This document shows, piece after piece, positions 23,219-33,432 of a DNA stretch of 64,000 nt. The position numbers and the translations under genes are program-made. A model generated the notes under the pieces. That model made no database searches. It saw only the letters and a list, made by a program, of their open reading frames with translations, and was not told where the DNA came from. The DNA comes from Uranotaenia lowii (lineage: Eukaryota; Arthropoda; Insecta; Diptera; Culicidae): assembly GCF_029784155.1 (NCBI RefSeq), contig NC_073693.1, positions 352,241,117-352,305,116 of the forward strand, read 5' to 3'. Within the stretch, counting starts at the first letter, position 1. Every line of letters begins with the position of its first letter.

Positions 23219-24097
23219 TCAATTGATGATCTGCATACGTTTAGGCGATGACACTGCATATGAAGAAGCGGACGAGTAGTTCAGGGTTCGTTTGTTTTTC
23301 CTTTCCAGCATAAGCAGCAAATCTTTTTTGGACCCGATTTTCTCAACCTTTGCTCCATCAGCTTTCTTTAAAAGTACTTTTCCATCACGTCCCGGCCAGA
23401 TGTATTTGTAACCCAATTCGTCCTGAACCTGCCTCGATTCTTTAAGCAGCTCTTTCCCAAACGAAGTCAATTCGTCCCGAAGAGTTACCGTTTTAATCGA
23501 ACCACGATAGCAGGTACCAATATCAGCCGCTTTCAAAATTCCATGCACCCGCTTTTTGTCAAACAATTCTTCTTTCTTAGTTTCCGTTTGAAAAACTACT
23601 AATACAGGAGCGGCATCTTTTTGATTGTTATTTCCGTTTAAACGTTTAACGCTGACGATGTCGTTCGTTTCCAGTTTACAAGCTACTAAATTTCCAATAG
23701 CAAAAATTTTTTCGCGAAGATTTTCATTTTCCGTTACTGGTAACCCTAAGATGATAGCATTGCGTGCAAGTCCCTTCCGATTTAATTGATCGAGCTCTAA
23801 TTCAAGTCCCTCCAATCGCTTAGTTAGGTCGACGTTTTTTTCCTTACACTCCTCGATTTCTGTTCTCAACTCGTGGTTCTCGGATCTCAGCAAAGCTAAC
23901 TCCTGTCTAAAATCCTCGAAACCGTTTGTTAGGCTGTCAAATTTAGCTGCCAGAAAATCTTGAGAAGCTTCGATACTTTCATTAGTTTTTTTAATTTCAG
24001 CTATCTGATGTTGTGATTGTTCGATAGCAATACGAACGTTGGCTGACTCGAGTCGCACTTCTCGGACTGTTTGCATTTGAAACAAGGCTTTATACAT
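23219..24097 (-). CDS. LINE ORF1: coiled-coil RNA-binding-type protein
   Basis: A 292-residue protein directly upstream of ORF2. Residues 15-108 are a heptad-rich coiled coil. Residues 112-250 resemble the FP/ORF1p-type domain common in insect LINEs (IILGLPVTENE, VKRLNG, then YKYIWPGRDGKVLLKK). The C-terminus is basic. No zinc knuckles are seen. It is expected to bind the element's RNA as a multimer. Intact. Confidence 0.75.
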   Translation of the reverse strand: MYKALFQMQTVREVRLESANVRIAIEQSQHQIAEIKKTNESIEASQDFLAAKFDSLTNGFEDFRQELALLRSENHELRTEIEECKEKNVDLTKRLEGLELELDQLNRKGLARNAIILGLPVTENENLREKIFAIGNLVACKLETNDIVSVKRLNGNNNQKDAAPVLVVFQTETKKEELFDKKRVHGILKAADIGTCYRGSIKTVTLRDELTSFGKELLKESRQVQDELGYKYIWPGRDGKVLLKKADGAKVEKIGSKKDLLLMLERKNKRTLNYSSASSYAVSSPKRMQIIN

Positions 24098-24118
24098 TGG
24101 ATTTCAACGTTCATCAAA

Positions 24119-25059
24119 AAGAGAAGTCGTTGGCTTAATGTTTTGTGCACAAGATATGAATTCAGAACGTTACTACTCTACCAACTTCACATCCAAAAAT
24201 GGAGACTTTCTATCTGGTGAAGCGTTTGCTCGATCTCACTATGCGTTCGACGAATCGAAATCGCCTTCAAGTAGGCAATATAATTGAACGCTGGTGCATG
24301 CCATACACCAACGCTAGGAAATATTTCAAAAAGTGGGTGGAAGAATCGACCTTTGTGGATTTTTCTTTAAAGGGAGTTAAAACTTATGTTCTTTTATGGC
24401 AAGTCTCATAAGTAACAGAATTCGAACTACCAATTTTGATTTAGTTGATTTGTAAAACCTGAATTCAAACAGAAAGTTTCCACGGTTCAACTAGAAATTT
24501 TCTCTAATCTTCGACTCAAAAAGTCTTCAAGGCATCGACAATCCGATTAGCAAAGATTAAACAAACGAGCCAGTAGATCAACTAACTAACTGTATGTATG
24601 TGTACTTATATCGGCTGTTTAAAAGTTTCCATGGGCTAGTCGGTACTTGATTTAGTTGGTGCTCTGCTCAGTGAAGGAACAATTTAATTGGTTGTTGAAT
24701 TGAAGAAGGAAAAGTTAACGGCCATTGTGAAGTCCTACCTATGTTGGAACATTCGAGTGCAGTTCGGAAAGTTCACGCTTCCGGATTATGAAACTATGGC
24801 AAATTAAAACTGCAGCCGGTAACAAACAGTGGAAATTTAATCCTTTCGAGAAAAATTGGTGTACCTTCTCGACAAATAATTAGCCTGAAAATAGCTCAAA
24901 TCCTCTTCCTTGGAAAATTAAGATGTGAAAAACAAAAAGTTTGATGAGAAAACCCAAAAAAAAATTGAAATTTTAACAATTTCTTTCTAAACCCTTATGA
25001 ACTCGAATATTGCCAATTAATTCTTGTCCCTCATGTTTTACTTTTGATTTTTGTTTTTA
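24119..25059. other. Intron sequence upstream of the LINE
   Basis: It may include the rest of the LINE 5' UTR. Nothing else recognised. Confidence 0.4.
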
Positions 25060-25930
25060 CTGATAAAAACTGACGTTTGACTTCTGATATTCGACTTCTG
25101 GTATCAGACTCTAGCTAGACTTAATTCTCGTTTATTAAACCGTATCTTTAAAAAAAAAACTTTTGACTTCTAAGTGTTAAATTCAGTTTTCAGATATTTG
25201 ATCTTTGACTTTGACTTCTGACTGCGATTTCAGACCACTGATTTTTGACTTCTGACTTCGAACCTCTGACTTTCGACTTTTGACTTATGAGATGAGTTCT
25301 GACGTCTGACTTTTGACTTCTAATTTGTGACTTCTGACTTCTGAGGAACATCTGATTTCCGACTTATAATTTCTAACTTCTGACTTCTAATTTCTGACTG
25401 TTTACCTATGATTTATGACTTAAGACTTCTGACTTTTGACTTGACTTTTGACTCTTGACTTTTGACTTCTGACTCCTGACTTCAGATTTCTGATTTCTGA
25501 CTTCTGATTTCTGACTTCTGACTTCTGATTTCTGACTTCTAATTTCTGCCTTTGACTTCTGACTTCGAACTGCTGATTTCTGACTTCTGACTTCTAGCTT
25601 CTGACTTCTTATTTCTGACTTCTGACCTCTGATTTATGACTTTTAACTTGACTTTTGACTTGACTTTTGACTTGACTTTTGACTTGACTTTTGACTTGAC
25701 TTTTGACTTAACTTTTGACTTGACTTTTGACTTTTGACTTTTGACTTTTGACTATTGACTTTTGACTTCTGACTTCTGACTACTGACTTCTGGCTTCAAA
25801 CTTCTGACTTCTAACTTTTATGCTTCTGGCTTCTGATTTCTTATTTCTGATTTTTCATTTTAACTTTTGACTTCTGAATTCTTATTTCTGATTTCAGACT
25901 TCTGATTTCTAACTTTTAGTTAGCTTATGA
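25060..25930. repeat. Degenerate TTCTGACT / TTTTGACT tandem tract
   Basis: About 870 bp dominated by imperfect units such as CTTCTGA and CTTTTGACTTGA. A cleaner stretch of TTTTGACTTGAC lies at 25650-25745. Many unit variants suggest an older expansion than the 9-bp arrays. Confidence 0.85.
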
Positions 25931-26470
25931 CAAGAAACATATTCTGAATTTTATAGTTTTTAACCCTTCCTGAAATAACAAGTTCTTGTGTCTTGAGCTC
26001 GAATGATGATTTCATTTTTTCTACCAACATTTCAGCGCAACCGAGACCTCTCCAACTGATAAAAACAACGATCAATGTCAGACTTTAAACTTATTTGTTT
26101 CAATTCGTTAACCCAAACTAGCTACAATTTATCAGCCGCACTTTCGTCCTGTGTGATAAATGGTTGTTTGCCGGGATAAGAAGCGAAAAAAAAAAGATTG
26201 AATCAACAAACAAACGTCAACCCAATAAACTCTTGCAAAGAAAACCAGCTCTCGAGTGAAAGGAAAAGGAGGTAGGTGGGTGGAAAATTCACTTCAGGAA
26301 AAATATCTGCGCAGCATCATTCCGGCAAACAGTCACAATTGTTTTGTGAATTCCTAACATGTCTTTTAAGATTTGGATGATTTGAATAAAATATTTGATA
26401 AGTTAAATTTCATGTTTTTTGTCAAGTATTTCAATTCCATTTTAATCAACCAAATGAATAATTTCTAAAG
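25931..26470. other. Intron sequence, nothing recognised
   Basis: Ordinary AT-rich sequence between the TTCTGACT tract and the small broken ORF. Confidence 0.4.
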
Positions 26471-26737
26471 TTAAAAAATCATTTTCATATTGACAGAACA
26501 AATAATGAACCAGGTACCATAGCGTTGTTCCGGACAAACGAACAAAGTGTAGTTTTTCCCCTGACTCAGCAAGCAAAAACGGGGTTTTGTGAATTCACAG
26601 GACTGCTCTGGAAGATTAGATGGCCAGAAATTGTAATCAATCTTGCCATCCGGATGCTGGTTTGATAGCGTTTGTTCCCGGAGAGTAAAACTAAACAACA
26701 GCAGCCAATTGCGAAGAACGTTTTCATTCGGGCACAC
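26471..26737 (-). pseudogene. Possible small secreted-protein gene, frame-broken
   Basis: In one minus-strand frame an ATG near 26729 opens MKTFFAIGCCCLVLLSG, a good signal-peptide shape. In the next frame the downstream part reads as a Cys-containing domain (FWPSNLPEQSCEF, PRFCLLSQGKNYTLFVC, RYGTWFIICS) up to the stop at 26471. The two would need a one-base shift near 26660-26700. No GT-AG intron is evident there. I do not recognise the family. It could be a relic of a gene nested in the intron, or chance. Confidence 0.25.
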
Positions 26738-27054
26738 AATGTTGGAGGCAAGAATGTATTTTTTTTCCAAAAGGAAACTTTGAAGTTCTTTTTTTATTCA
26801 AGATGGGCTAAAGAACTCAAATAAAATACAATAATCAGTTAACCAACTAGATAAATTTCTTCTGATGGAGGCTCATTGAAAAACAAAAAAAAACTGTTTT
26901 TGGTGATTTTTTTTTTATCGAAAAGAAGATGGGCCATCCTCCGTGGAAGCTCTAAAAGAAGTTCGAAGGCCAAGCCACATAAACATATACTGTTTGTCAG
27001 TGTTATACCCCTTAAACGTTTAAAAACGTTTAGAAATTGAAAGCATCTACTCAC

Positions 27055-28465
27055 ACATCCAATTCATCCGTTCGGCAAACTCGATCTTCCGCTTCAGCTC
27101 CCGTATCAGCGCCCGCAGCTCCACGTCGTTGATCGCGTCGATGTTGTCGCACAGCTGCTGGAACTGCTTGGCGTTGGCAACGTTGTTCGTGAGCTCGGAG
27201 ATTCGCTTTCTCAGCTTGTTGCGACCACAGGCTTCGTTGCCGCCGCCGCCGCTGCCGGTATCGACCCCACCGGCACCCGTAGTACCCACATCGTCATCGT
27301 CGTCGTCGTCTTCCTCCTCGTCCGGTTCGGTACTGTCCCCATCGCAACCGGTGTAGGTGATCCGAGCTGACGAAATGGGCGACGAGGTCGGTGCATCCAG
27401 TGACGGTCGCTTCTGTTGTTCCGTCGTTGATTGTTGTTGGTTCTGCAGCTGCTGTTCCTGCTGTTCGTCTGCATTGATTACAGTTTGTTGACTCGCTGTT
27501 GTGGCCACCGTCGTCGTCGTCGTCGTGGTCGTATCGTCGTCGTCCTCTTCTTTGGTATTGGTATTGGTGGTTGCTTCGCTGCTCGTTCGCTGTGGGGTCG
27601 TTGATACGCTGTTTCCGTTGCTGATCGTTTTGGCAGGAGAGTTCTGTTTGGCATCACCTTGATGATTGTCTTCGTCACCTTGGTTCGATTGGTCAGCGGT
27701 TGTTTCTCGTAGTGGGTCTACTGTGGGCTGTTGTTGTGCTGTTGCTGCTTCTTCTGCTGCTGTTGCTAGATTAGGATCTTCGAGTTCGCGATCCTGGTTC
27801 ATAGTACGATCGGCCTGCGATGTAGTGAATGATTGTTGCTTTGGCTCTTTGGCGGGTTCGCTCTTGGTGGCACACTGGCTATCACACTTGGTTCGAAGTC
27901 CGTCGACTTCGCTCGACGCTTTTCGCGATGAAGATGATGTGGATGATGAAGACGGCAGGAATGGGTATACCTTCTTGCGTGATCCCGAGTCGCGCTGTTT
28001 CTTAGTCTTTTTGGATTTTTGGCTTGCTCGCCGTACCTCGGCGTAACTACGGTAGAATGTGATGAGAAAATCTTCTAATTGCGCTAATTTGGTTTGCAGC
28101 TGTTCATCGTTTGAGAGGCCGATGTCGCCGTTGTCGTTACATGAGTGGCGTCTGTTCTCGATCCGTTGCTGGCGCTTGATCGCTTCCACTGCGTGGCTCG
28201 CTTCGGCTGCTCGCTCGACTTCCTGCTGTAGCTGGGAACGGCCGTGAAGATCCGATTGCACCGGTCGTAGCTGATCGCTCTGGATGGCTCGCACCACATT
28301 CACCGGATGTTCTTCCAGACCGAGCACGATCCGCTTGTGGATGTCTTTCAGCTCGGCCAGCTCCCAGCGCTGCTCAAGGCTGCGCAATCGATCCGCTATG
28401 TATCCGACGTCGGCCAGCAGCTTCACATCTACTCCGCAGTGGCCGGCCCTTGCCTTGTGGTACAT
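27055..28465 (-). CDS. Pde9: PDE9-type cGMP phosphodiesterase, first coding exon (N-terminal region)
   Basis: This exon encodes residues 1-470 plus the first base of codon 471. By family it belongs to a high-affinity cGMP-hydrolysing phosphodiesterase of the PDE9 type. Residues 1-160 look helical and charged. Residues 165-415 are low complexity: Ser, Thr and Gln runs, an acidic stretch ending in seven Asp near 385-392, and a Gly-rich patch. Residues 415-470 are again helical and end in KRKIEFAERMNWM, which resembles the segment just before the catalytic domain of insect PDE9. The donor ATGT|GTGAGT lies at 27054. Joining it to the acceptor at 9182 keeps frame and restores a Cys codon. The start was chosen as the first ATG after an in-frame TGA near 28617. 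A further upstream start by alternative splicing is possible. The low-complexity part is unlikely to be conserved. Confidence 0.8.
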
Positions 28466-28663
28466 TCGCGCTGGTGCTGGTGATCCGGGTGCGATGCCGC
28501 CACCAGGAGGGCCCGGAATCCGGACGTGATCAAGCGAGGCGTGGGTGGAGATGTTCCAGCGTTGGCCAATGCTAAGCCCGTTGGTCGGTGGTTTCGATAG
28601 CAGGTGCGGCGGTCAGTCATTCAAGGGCGCTAGCGTATGAATTTCAGCAGGTTTGATGTGAGT
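28466..28663 (-). other. Pde9: Probable 5' UTR part of the PDE9 exon, with splice acceptor
   Basis: On the minus strand a strong polypyrimidine tract (TTTTTTCTCTTCCCATTTCC) ends in AG at 28665-28664, so the exon probably begins at 28663. The PDE9 frame meets a TGA near 28617 and has no ATG before 28465, so this stretch is read as untranslated leader. An upstream exon must lie to the right; I could not identify it. Confidence 0.55.
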
Positions 28664-28815
28664 CTGGAAATGGGAAGAGAAAAAAGTTAATGAATAGTTG
28701 AGTAGAAAAGTTTTTAAATTTTGTTGACTTTAACACGGAATTGATCCAGATATAATTAAAACTTTTCTGTGTCACTCATTGAACAAAAAATTATATGTTG
28801 CTTTGATTTATTTTC

Positions 28816-29984
28816 CTATTGTCAAAATTGTAAAAATTGTCATAATTATCAAAATTGTCATAATTGTTAAAATTGTACAAAATTGTCAAAATTGTCAAAA
28901 TTGTCAAAATTGTCAAAATTGTCAAAATTGTCAAAATTGTCAAAATTGTCAAAATTGTCAAAATTGTCAAAATTGTCAAAATTGTCAAAATTGTCAAAAT
29001 TGTCAAAATTGTCAAAATTGTCAAAATTGTCAAAATTGTCAAAATTGTCAAAATTGTCAAAATTGTCAAAATTGTCAAAATTGTCAAAATTGTCAAAATT
29101 GTCAAAATTGTCAAAATTGTCAAAATTGTCAAAATTGTCAAAATTGTCAAAATTGTCAAAATTGTCAAAATTGTCAAAATTGTCAAAATTGTCAAAATTG
29201 TCAAAATTGTCAAAATTGTCAAAATTGTCAAAATTGTCAAAATTGTCAAAATTGTCAAAATTGTCAAAATTGTCAAAATTGTCAAAATTGTCAAAATTGT
29301 CAAAATTGTCAAAATTGTCAAAATTGTCAAAATTGTCAAAATTGTCAAAATTGTCAAAATTGTCAAAATTGTCAAAATTGTCAAAATTGTCAAAATTGTC
29401 AAAATTGTCAAAATTGTCAAAATTGTCAAAATTGTCAAAATTGTCAAAATTGTCAAAATTGTCAAAATTGTCAAAAATTGTCAAAAATTGTCAAAATTGT
29501 CAAAATTGTCAAAATTGCCAAAATTGTCAAAATTGTCAAAATTGTCAAAATTGTCAAAATTGTCAAAATTGTCAAAATTGTCAAAATTGTCAAAATTGTC
29601 AAAATTGTCAAAATTGTCAAAATTGTCAAAATTGTCAAAATTGTCAAAATTGTCAAAATTGTCAAAATTGTCAAAATTGTCAAAATTGTCAAAATTGTCA
29701 AAATTGTCAAAATTGTCAAAATTGTCAAAATTGTCAAAATTGTCAAAATTGTCAAAATTGTCAAAATTGTCAAAATTGTCAAAATTGTCAAAATTGTCAA
29801 AATTGTCAAAATTGTCAAAATTGTCAAAATTGTCAAAATTGTCAAAATTGTCAAAATTGTCAAAATTGTCAAAATTGTCAAAATTGTCAAAATTGTCAAA
29901 ATTGTCAAAATTGTCAAAATTGTCAAAATTGTCAAAATTGTCAAAATTGTCAAAATTGTCAAAATTGTCAAAATTATCAAAATT
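28816..29984 (+). repeat. 9-bp tandem array 2 (TTGTCAAAA)
   Basis: About 1.17 kb. The left edge is degenerate (28819-28880). The interior is almost perfectly uniform except two 10-mers near 29470-29490 and one AAAATTGCC unit near 29515. It lies just upstream of the PDE9 exon, in its 5' intron. Not coding. Confidence 0.97.
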
Positions 29985-30378
29985 CGGCATCGACACAAAA
30001 TGAAATACATAAAATTTGACGAAGAAATGAAATTTACTAATTACGAATGTTAAGTGAAATAGTCTGTAAGAGAAGAAATACGATGTAATTATCATACACA
30101 AACATAAATTCCACATTACACTACTTCACATAACACACATTATAAAACGAAAATGAATTACCAACACTGCACACTCACAATATAGAATAAGTAGTGAGAT
30201 AACCTTGACGAAAAAGTGATACGTGAAGTGAAACGCTATAATTTAAGTGACATGTCAAATATTTATTTGCATCAATAAAATCACTTTTCAAACCTATTCG
30301 CGCGCAACGGACGTGTTTTTTACCGAAAGTTCGTTCGTTCTTGGTCTTGTTTCGCTCCGCCATCGCTGGTCAAGTTGA
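29985..30378. other. Flank between array 2 and the Transib-like element
   Basis: The last 90 bp (30296-30378) are clearly more GC-rich than the surroundings, as is 33961-34046 on the other side of the transposon. Together they may be one interrupted sequence. No known gene was recognised. Confidence 0.4.
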
Positions 30379-30890
30379 TGACCCACGGTGCGCCTCTGGA
30401 CCGTTATTATAAAAAAAAAATTGTCCATCAAATCCAAGTACGGGGCTCGATTCCTTAGGTCATTCTGCACCTCTGGGTAAATTTTAAAAAAAATCCCTAG
30501 CAGAAAATCCGAGAAATCTTGATTTTAAGGTTTTTGTTGAGAAATTTCAAAATAATTCATATTCAAATTATTCAATATCATCAAAAAACCTCCAAAAACG
30601 TCAAAAAAGTGGTCCAAGTCATTTCCAACCAGTATGTATTTGTTGCCGTTGATAAAATTATGATTATTTACAACTGACTTAACTCTCCAAACATGGCTTA
30701 AGTGTATTATAAGTATGGTTTATTAGTGGTTTAAGGTTAAATAAATCTTGTAATCATCATTGGCTTGAAACTACCTACAAGCGAATGACCAGCGAAACAG
30801 TCGACCGGCACAAAAGCGGGGACACAAGTGGGCTTTGAAAAATCAAAAGGATTCAACTTCAAATTCTCAACGTCAATTTTTGTCCTCAAA

Positions 30891-33432
30891 ATGGATGTTC
30901 ACGAAAAGAACAGAAATTTGGTTTGCGTACTCTGCCTTTCTAAGACATCGTCGCTTCGACCGATAAGTGCAGGTATAAGAGTTGTTATTCGAAATTTTCT
31001 CCAAGATTTTGAATCCAGAGAAAATTTGTATCCGTCGGTCATTTGCGGAACATGTCGCGCGTCGTGTGGAGAGTTCAGCAAGGGAGGTACAAGGGTCCCC
31101 AGGATTCGAAGTTACAAGCTCGAAAATTCAATCATCACGCAATCTCAAGGAATGTGCAAATGTGAGATTTGTGTTGCTGCCGGAATACATGAGGGCAGAA
31201 GCAACCTGCCTGGTTTTGAACCCAAGAAACTCAAGCGCGGAAGACCCAGGTCCAGTCCAGACACAGAAGACATTGATGGGTGTAAAGCGGTGGTAATTTT
31301 TAAAACTTGCTACAGTGAATACGGAAGAGGAAAAAGGCACCATTGCACTCAATCCACCCGAGCGTCGAATTTGAAAATCATTTTAATTTTGAATAATGGA
31401 GAGCCCTCGTCAAGCTCAGCGGATGCGGCAGTAGCTGACTATATGCGTTCAAAGCCAGATTCACCAGGTAAAACTATATTTTAAAATAATCACCTGCAGT
31501 GATGGTTTGAATCATTTGACTTATTTTTGAATCATTTGGTTATAACTTCTTTTGAAAACATTTTTCCATGAAATGATGTTCTAAACTTTAGTAGATACAG
31601 ATCTAAGCTACAACTTTCTTGTATGTCATAAATATGTATCTTCAATGTGGTATGAATTGTAGGATTTAATCCAACCCGCTAATCCAAATGATTGTGATTA
31701 CGATCATTGCTCAAAAATTTAAACTTTTCGATTTCTCATTCATAAGGCATAAGAGATACAGGTTTGTGTTGGTCACAAAAGTTGCAGCTAAGATCTAGTT
31801 CTACTAAAGTTTAGAACATCATTTCTGGGAAAAATGTTTTCAAAAGAAGTTATAAGCAAATGATTCAAAATTAAGTCAAATGATTCAAACCATCACTGAT
31901 CACCTGATTTAAAAAATCCAAAAAAAAAAAATATTTTATCCATCAAGATGGAAAATGTGTTCTGCGAAATCTTCGTGGAAGACCGTCTGTATTCGAGAAA
32001 GTTTCAACTTGTCCAGAACCTCCCAAAAAACTACGTGCAGATGATTTGTTTAAGGTCAAAGGCGAAAACAATCTAAGCATGAGGAAAACAATGGGTAATT
32101 AGTATTTTATTCATAACAATGGTTGTTTTATATAATCTATCTATTATCTAGGTGTGATTAAAAGTATTCGAGCTTCTGGAGTCGATATAGAATCTGGAGT
32201 GCGGTTGAAATTGATTGAAATGAACCGGCAGCTTAAAGACTTGTTTGATGTAGTTCAGTTGTCCAGCATCACAGGAAATGTAGCACCTTCGTCAGATCAT
32301 GTTGTTGCATATTGCACTGATGTACCGGAACTCATTAACCGTATCAAACGTTCAAGACCACCTGTTGATGATTTTGTGGTGAAAATAGGAATTGATGGGG
32401 GTAGGAGCTTCTTCAAGATAACGTTATCTGTGATCTCTCCGCAAATGGAACATCTGGCTGGCTTCAAGGATGGCGGCGTGAAGAAGCTTTTCATCATTGC
32501 ACTTTCACCAAATCTCGCTGAAAAGTATGACAATATTTCCCCCGTTTAGACGAAACTTCTCAAATTACACGAGCTCGAATACTTGGTTGCTGGGGACCTC
32601 AAGATTATAAATATTATAATTGGCATAATGGCCCACTCTTCGAAGAATCCATGTCCATACTGTGAGGCTTTAAAGAGCGAGCTCGGTGTAGCAAACGGAA
32701 CCGCGAGAACCAAAGGAAGTATAAACGAAAATTGCACAAGAAAAAAGAAATTGAATGGAAAGAACTTCGCAAGCTGCGTGAATGCCCCGTTGGTCTCGGG
32801 TAGTGATGAAGACAAAATCGTGAACCTTTGCCCGCCTCCACCGTTACATATAACGCTTGGAATTATTAATACAATTTTTAAGTCACTTGAGAAGAAAGCA
32901 CCAGACTGGGTAGACTTATGGGTGGAACAAGCACAGGTGAGACACCAACAGATGACGTACGGTTTCACCGGAAGAGCTTGCCACGCGCTATTGGATGCTA
33001 CCAATTGTTTGGCAGACAACCCTGAACTTTCAGATTACGTTACGGTTGGTTGTTCTACTAAATAAACTTTACCAAGTTTTTAATAAATATTACGATTTTC
33101 AGGTTCTGAATAACTTCAAAAACGTGTATGCAAAATGCTTTTCCTTTAAACTCGAGCATGGGTTTGAGGAGGCTATTGCAGATTTTGCCAGCAGCTGGGA
33201 GAAGCTGAATCTTCCATTCACATCTAAATATCACATTACAAAGTACCATGTGGCGGATTTCTGTCGAGAAGCCGGAAGAGGACTTGGGCTTCACAATGAG
33301 CAAGCCTCCGAATCCGTACATGCTGATTTTGATGTGATTTGGCAGCGATATAAAGCTCCCAAATCATCAAAGGTTTATAACGACCGTTTGTTAAACTCTT
33401 TGATTGATTACAACAGCAACCATATGTGTTAG
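30891..33432 (+). pseudogene. Transib-like transposase, four exons, one internal stop
   Basis: Exons 30891-31467, 31948-32094, 32152-33044 and 33103-33432 join in frame with GT-AG introns (phases 1, 1, 0) to 648 residues. Codon 374 (32547-32549) is TAG. The N-terminus has Cys pairs (CVLCL, CGTCRASC), a zinc-binding look. Candidate catalytic residues of the RNase-H-like core are D323 (KIGIDGG), D390 (VAGDLK) and E609 (EQASESVHADF), with a CPYC pair after D390. The length fits Transib. The start at 30891 has a good CAAAATGG context; the frame is open further upstream but without ATG. The single TAG may be a mutation, a polymorphism or a sequencing error. Identification rests on termini plus architecture, not on strong sequence identity. 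Confidence 0.6.
31497..31898. mobile_element. hAT-type MITE inside the transposase intron
   Basis: It is 402 bp long. The ends are CAGTGATGGTTTGAATCATT and its inverted copy, with arms of about 110 bp. An 8-bp duplication ATCACCTG lies at 31489-31496 and 31899-31906. The CAGNG start and 8-bp duplication are hAT hallmarks. It sits wholly within intron 1, so the transposase exons are untouched. Confidence 0.8.

Larger units (their letters stand above)
20011..24118 (-). mobile_element. Full-length non-LTR retrotransposon (Jockey/CR1 group)
   Basis: ORF1 and ORF2 are both open on the minus strand, 35 bp apart, followed by a 3' UTR containing a 9-bp stem-loop. The 3' end appears to abut the TA-flanked element near 20010. 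The 5' end is not defined and no target duplication was recognised. It lies in the sense orientation within the large PDE9 intron. The clade is a guess (CR1/L2-like). Confidence 0.8.
9182..27054 (-). other. Pde9: 17.9-kb PDE9 intron full of transposons
   Basis: It is bounded by donor GTGAGT at 27054-27049 and acceptor TTTGCAG ending at 9182, both on the minus strand, with phase 1 on both sides. It contains the Harbinger-like MITE, the TA-flanked element with its nested insertions, the full-length LINE in sense orientation, the TTCTGACT tract and a frame-broken small ORF. The exon identities support the joining; no transcript was available. Confidence 0.75.

Noticed and set aside
27129..28529. 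Plus-strand ORFs opposite the PDE9 exon (for example Ser-rich 27666-28046)
   Set aside because: Shadows of the low-complexity coding sequence on the minus strand.
28429..28620. Minus-strand ORF starting MTDRRTCYRN
   Set aside because: It is in a different frame from PDE9 within the leader. Could be an upstream ORF, but nothing supports translation.
28779..30116. Frames over array 2 that run into flanking sequence
   Set aside because: Repeat artefact in the 5' intron of PDE9; the tails have no domain-like content.
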